From NCBI GenBank assembly GCA_035771175.1, contig JAYMFD010001271.1:1116001-1180000 (forward strand): 64,000 nt of DNA, read 5' to 3'. A program made the position numbers and the translations under genes. Each line of letters opens with the position of its first letter. Within the stretch, counting starts at the first letter, position 1. Of this stretch, positions 59,612 through 64,000 are shown one piece after another. The notes below the pieces were generated by a model. It did not search any database, was not told where the DNA came from, and worked only from the letters and a program-made list of their open reading frames with translations. This DNA comes from Paratinospora sagittata. Lineage: Eukaryota; Streptophyta; Magnoliopsida; Ranunculales; Menispermaceae.

Positions 59612-62600
59612 ATGAGATACTTCGTGAGATCCCATTATTCGGATGTTTCGGATATTCTAAGAAATGGCTATTCTACACCCACAAAGGTTATAAATGGAGT
59701 AATTGTGCCGAAGGCAAAGAATGTATGGCTGCCCGGAGAAAAGAAGTTAGACCAATTACATGGCAAGGCCATAAACAAGCTTTTCTGCTGTCTTTCTATC
59801 AACGAATTGAACAGACATTGTTTCTGCAACTCTGCCAAGAAGAAATGGGATAACCTAGAAGTTACTCATGAAGGCACAAAGCAAGTAAATGAAACAACGT
59901 TGAGAATGCTGGAGTAATCCTATGATGCCTTCAGAATTAGTGAGAACGAAGACATCTCAGATGCCATAACCCGCTTTACCAAGAACATTGAAGAAATGAA
60001 GAATTGGGTGAGGAGTTCCCGCAAGGAAAAAAAGTTGGAAAATTCCTTAAGAAACATGTATGATGAAGGAAATTCTTTGAATAACCCTCCACTTTGGAAG
60101 AGTGGAAATTACTTGCACTGGAAAACAAGAATGGATACTTCAAGAGATCCCATGATTCTGATGTTTGGCATATTGTAAGAAATGGTTATACTGTATCCAC
60201 AAAGGTTGAAAATAGAGTAATTGTTGCGAAGGTAAAGAATCTATGGTTACCTGGAGAAAAGAAGTTAAAGCAATTAAATGAAAAGGCGATAAACATGCTT
60301 TTCGGCAGTCTTTCCATTAATGAATTCAACAGACTCAGTACCTGCGACATTCCCAAGGAGAAATGGGATAAACTAGAAGTTACTCCTAAAGGCAAAAAGC
60401 AAGTAAACGAAACAAAGTTGAGAATGCCGGAGGAATCCTATGATGCCTTCAAAATTATTGAGAACGAAGACATCTCAGATGCCATAACACGCTTCACCAA
60501 GATTATTAAAGAGATAAAGAAGCTTGGTGAGGTGTTCCCACAAGCAAAAATAGTTGGAAAATTCCATAGGGGACATGTATGATGAAGGAATTTCGTTAGA
60601 ATCGCCCTCCACTGGTCAAGGTTGGAAATTACATGCGCTGAAAAACAAGAATGAGATACTTCGTGAGATCCCATTATTCGGATGTTTCGGATATTCTAAG
60701 AAATGGCTATTCTACACCCACAAAGGTTATAAATGGAGTAATTGTGCCGAAGGCAAAGAATGTATGGCTGCCCGGAGAAAAGAAGTTAGACCAATTACAT
60801 GGCAAGGCCATAAACTAGCTTTTCTGCTGTCTTTCTATCAACGAATTGAACAGACATTGTTTCTGCAACTCTGCCAAGAAGAAATGGGATAACCTAGAAG
60901 TTACTCATGAAGGCACAAAGCAAGTAAATGAAACAACGTTGAGAATGCTGGAGTAATCCTATGATGCCTTCAGAATTAGTGAGAACGAAGACATCTCAGA
61001 TGCCATAACCCGCTTTACCAAGAACATTGAAGAAATGAAGAATTGGGTGAGGAGTTCCCGCAAGGAAAAAAAGTTGGAAAATTCCTTAAGAAACATGTAT
61101 GATGAAGGAAATTCTTTGAATAACCCTCCACTTTGGAAGAGTGGAAATTACTTGCACTGGAAAACAAGAATGGATACTTCAAGAGATCCCATGATTCTGA
61201 TGTTTGGCATATTGTAAGAAATGGTTATACTGTATCCACAAAGGTTGAAAATAGAGTAATTGTTGCGAAGGTAAAGAATCTATGGTTACCTGGAGAAAAG
61301 AAGTTAAAGCAATTAAATGAAAAGGCGATAAACATGCTTTTCGGCAGTCTTTCCATTAATGAATTCAACAGACTCAGTACCTGCGACATTCCCAAGGAGA
61401 AATGGGATAAACTAGAAGTTACTCCTAAAGGCAAAAAGCAAGTAAACGAAACAAAGTTGAGAATGCCGGAGGAATCCTATGATGCCTTCAAAATTATTGA
61501 GAACGAAGACATCTCAGATGCCATAACACGCTTCACCAAGATTATTAAAGAGATAAAGAAGCTTGGTGAGGTGTTCCCACAAGCAAAAATAGTTGGAAAA
61601 TTCCATAGGGGACATGTATGATGAAGGAATTTCGTTAGAATCGCCCTCCACTGGTCAAGGTTGGAAATTACATGCGCTGAAAAACAAGAATGAGATACTT
61701 CGTGAGATCCCATTATTCGGATGTTTCGGATATTCTAAGAAATGGCTATTCTACACCCACAAAGGTTATAAATGGAGTAATTGTGCCGAAGGCAAAGAAT
61801 GTATGGCTGCCCGGAGAAAAGAAGTTAGACCAATTACATGGCAAGGCCATAAACAAGCTTTTCTGCTGTCTTTCTATCAACGAATTGAACAGACATTGTT
61901 TCTGCAACTCTGCCAAGAAGAAATGGGATAACCTAGAAGTTACTCATGAAGGCACAAAGCAAGTAAATGAAACAACGTTGAGAATGCAGGAGTAATCCTA
62001 TGATGCCTTCAGAATTAGTGAGAACGAAGACATCTCAGATGCCATAACCCGCTTTACCAAGAACATTGAAGAAATGAAGAATTGGGTGAGGAGTTCCCGC
62101 AAGGAAAAAAAGTTGGAAAATTCCTTAAGAAACATGTATGATGAAGGAAATTCTTTGAATAACCCTCCACTTTGGAAGAGTGGAAATTACTTGCACTGGA
62201 AAACAAGAATGGATACTTCAAGAGATCCCATGATTCTGATGTTTGGCATATTGTAAGAAATGGTTATACTGTATCCACAAAGGTTGAAAATAGAGTAATT
62301 GTTGCGAAGGTAAAGAATCTATGGTTACCTGGAGAAAAGAAGTTAAAGCAATTAAATGAAAAGACGATAAACATGCTTTTCGGCAGTCTTTCCATTAATG
62401 AATTCAACAGACTCTGTACCTGCGACATTCCTAAGGAGAAATGGGATAAACTAGAAGTTACTCCTAAAGGCACAAAGCAAGTAAACGAAACAAAGTTGAG
62501 AATGCCAGAGGAATCCTATGATGCCTTCAAAATTAGTGAGAACGAAGACATCTCAGATGCCATAACACGCTTCACCAAGATTATTAAAGAGATAAAGAAG

Positions 62601-64000
62601 CTTGGTGAGGTGTTCCCACAAGCAAAAATTGTTGGAAAACTCCATGGGGGACATGTATGATGATGGAATCTCGTTAGAATCGCCCTCCACGGGAAAGGTT
62701 GGAAATTACTTGCACTGAAAAACAAGAATGAGATACTTCATGAGATCCCATTATTCGGATGTTTCGGATATTCTAAGAAATGGCTATTCTACACCCACAA
62801 ATGTTATAAATGGAGTAATTGCGCCGAAGGCAAAGAATGTATGGCTACCCGGAGAAAAGAAGTTAGACCAATTACATGACAAGGCCATAAACAAGCTTTT
62901 CTGTGGTCTTTCTATCAACGAATTGAACAGACATTGTTTCTGCAACTCTACCAAGAGGAAATGGGATAACCTAGAAGTTACTCATGAAGGCACAAAGCAA
63001 GTAAATGAAACAACGTTGAGAATGCTGGAGTAATCCTATGATGCCTTCAGAATTAGTGAGAACGAAGACATCTCAGATGCCATAACCCGCTTTACCAAGA
63101 ACATTGAAGAAATGAAGAATTGGGTGAGGAGTTCCCGCAAGGAAAAAAAGTTGGAAAATTCCTTAAGAAACATGTATGATGAAGGAAATTCTTTGAATAA
63201 CCCTCCACTTTGGAAGAGTGGAAATTACTTGCACTGGAAAACAAGAATGGATACTTCAAGAGATCCCATGATTCTGATGTTTGGCATATTGTAAGAAATG
63301 GTTATACTGTATCCACAAAGGTTGAAAATAGAGTAATTGTTGCGAAGGTAAAGAATCTATGGTTACCTGGAGAAAAGAAGTTAAAGCAATTAAATGAAAA
63401 GGCGATAAACATGCTTTTCGGCAGTCTTTCCATTAATGAATTCAACAGACTCAGTACCTGCGACATTCCCAAGGAGAAATGGGATAAACTAGAAGTTACT
63501 CCTAAAGGCAAAAAGCAAGTAAACGAAACAAAGTTGAGAATGCCGGAGGAATCCTATGATGCCTTCAAAATTATTGAGAACGAAGACATCTCAGATGCCA
63601 TAACACGCTTCACCAAGATTATTAAAGAGATAAAGAAGCTTGGTGAGGTGTTCCCACAAGCAAAAATAGTTGGAAAATTCCATAGGGGACATGTATGATG
63701 AAGGAATTTCGTTAGAATCGCCCTCCACTGGTCAAGGTTGGAAATTACATGCGCTGAAAAACAAGAATGAGATACTTCGTGAGATCCCATTATTCGGATG
63801 TTTCGGATATTCTAAGAAATGGCTATTCTACACCCACAAAGGTTATAAATGGAGTAATTGTGCCGAAGGCAAAGAATGTATGGCTGCCCGGAGAAAAGAA
63901 GTTAGACCAATTACATGGCAAGGCCATAAACAAGCTTTTCTGCTGTCTTTCTATCAACGAATTGAACAGACATTGTTTCTGCAACTCTGCCAAGAAGAAA
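59612..64000 (+). repeat. Dimeric P-Q higher-order repeat (1039 bp), homogeneous part, four copies and a partial
   Basis: Q anchors are 59612, 60651, 61690, 62728 and 63767. P anchors are 60131, 61170, 62209 and 63247. Successive dimers differ at very few bases, for example ataaacaag/ataaactag (59774/60814) and atgctgg/atgcagg (60946/61985). Three P units (60131, 61170, 63247) translate identically, while 62209 differs and shares ggaaaactccatgggggac with the 55984 unit. All Q units carry TAA in M-L-E-stop (59915, 60954, 61993, 63031) and all P units the one-base loss at the anchor. The window ends inside a Q unit, so the block continues. Confidence 0.94.
60132..60582 (+). pseudogene. P-unit gag fragment (type example of four)
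   Basis: The gag frame enters one base after the damaged anchor as N-G-Y-F-K-R-S-H-D-S-D-V-W-H-I-V. It stays open through L-P-G-E-K-K-L-K-Q-L-N-E-K-A, D-I-P-K-E-K-W-D-K-L-E-V-T-P-K-G and R-F-T-K-I-I-K-E-I-K-K-L-G-E-V-F to K-I-V-G-K-F-H-R-G-H-V-stop. The one-base loss in atgaga puts this frame out of phase with the gag start codon. Copies at 61170, 62209 and 63247 are the same or nearly so. Their identity reflects recent amplification of the dimer, since the partner Q unit in each is interrupted by a stop. Confidence 0.5.

Larger units (their letters stand above)
1..64000 (+). repeat. Copia gag-derived satellite array (about 127 monomers of ~520 bp)
   Basis: The same unit recurs head to tail with no inverted copy and no unique spacer. 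Anchors (the ATG of the M-R-Y-F motif) fall at 75, 595, 1113, 1633, 2153, 2671, 3191 and so on to 63247 and 63767, mostly 518-520 bp apart. Almost every unit contains the blocks gaattcaacaga, aaatgggataa, agcaagtaaacga and catgtatgatgaagg. Translation gives the N-terminal part of a plant Ty1/copia gag: P-P-L-F-K-G-G-N-Y-L-H-W-K (DUF4219-like), then the UBN2 core with A-K-x-K-W-D, T-H-E-G-T and R-F-T-K-I-I-K-E-I. The array begins and ends mid-monomer, so its true length exceeds the window. No promoter, RNA gene, LTR or polymerase gene was seen. Homology to gag is by motif recognition. The tandem structure is directly visible. Confidence 0.97.

Noticed and set aside
75..63698. A cluster of more than 100 small paralogous genes
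   Set aside because: The open frames are pieces of one 520-bp repeat. They share class-specific stops and frameshifts, often lack a true ATG start, and have no separate regulatory sequence.
421..63790. Many minus-strand open frames of 60-123 codons beginning M-G-S-H-E-V-S-H or M-Q-L-F-L-L-V-G
   Set aside because: They recur at the same place in each monomer, opposite the gag frame, and are the mirror of low-stop gag sequence. No conserved protein family is recognisable in them.
1..64000. A CRISPR array or other short-repeat/spacer system
   Set aside because: The repeated unit is about 520 bp with no unique spacers, and it translates as retrotransposon gag.
1..64000. A complete or nested LTR retrotransposon
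   Set aside because: I saw no LTR pair, primer-binding site, polypurine tract, CCHC knuckle, protease, integrase, reverse transcriptase or RNase H motif in any frame.
1..64000. A ribosomal RNA or 5S spacer array
   Set aside because: No rRNA or tRNA sequence is recognisable in the monomer. Its conservation follows gag codons.
1..64000. A CENP-B-box-like motif as evidence for a centromere
   Set aside because: No convincing match was seen in the monomer, and the motif is not an established marker of plant centromeres.

Overview
The whole 64 kb window is one tandem array, in a single orientation, of a monomer of about 520 bp. I count about 127 monomers and found no single-copy sequence between them. 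Translated on the + strand, a monomer is the first ~172 codons of the gag gene of a plant Ty1/copia-type LTR retrotransposon. It shows the conserved start M-x-D-E-G-N-S-x-N-R-P-P-L-F-K-G, then N-Y-L-x-W-K-x-R-M (DUF4219-like), then the UBN2/Retrotran_gag_2 core with A-K-x-K-W-D-x-L-E-V-T-H-E-G-T and R-F-T-K-I-I-K-E-I-K-K-L-G-E. No LTR, primer-binding site, protease, integrase, reverse transcriptase or CCHC knuckle is present. The gag type and the array form point to a plant nuclear genome, most likely a heterochromatic, pericentromeric or centromeric satellite block. The species cannot be told from the sequence, and both window edges lie inside the array.

Layout: (1) 1-16.1 kb is a three-monomer higher-order repeat (HOR; A-B-C, 520+518+520 = 1558 bp), interrupted by a near-perfect 4150-bp tandem duplication of eight monomers (about 4.5-8.66 and 8.66-12.8 kb). 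(2) 16.6-22.8 kb is a second three-monomer HOR of about 1558 bp built from other variants. (3) 22.8-30.9 kb is a HOR of about 1376 bp in which every third monomer is a 347-bp deletion derivative. (4) 30.9-33.1 kb is a degenerate zone with truncated monomers. (5) 33.1-37.2 kb is a dimeric HOR (1040 bp), followed by a trimeric one (1560 bp) to 40.4 kb and mixed copies to 43.8 kb. (6) 43.8-55.5 kb is a mixed region of 519/520-bp monomers, with three consecutive in-frame monomers at 46.4-48.0 kb. (7) 55.5-64 kb is a dimeric HOR of about 1039 bp, very homogeneous from 59.6 kb on.

There is no working gene set. Nearly every monomer carries stops or frameshifts, and the same lesion is shared by all members of a HOR class, so damaged copies have been amplified and homogenised as DNA. 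A few monomers (for example 33526-34056, 50969-51496, 53314-53898) are still open from the gag start codon to the end of the UBN2 fragment. The notable object is the array itself: a retrotransposon gag fragment, cut at its own start codon, turned into a satellite with several layers of higher-order structure. Monomer coordinates below use the ATG of the M-R-Y-F motif (gag codon 26) as a common anchor; the gag start codon lies about 75 bp upstream of each anchor.
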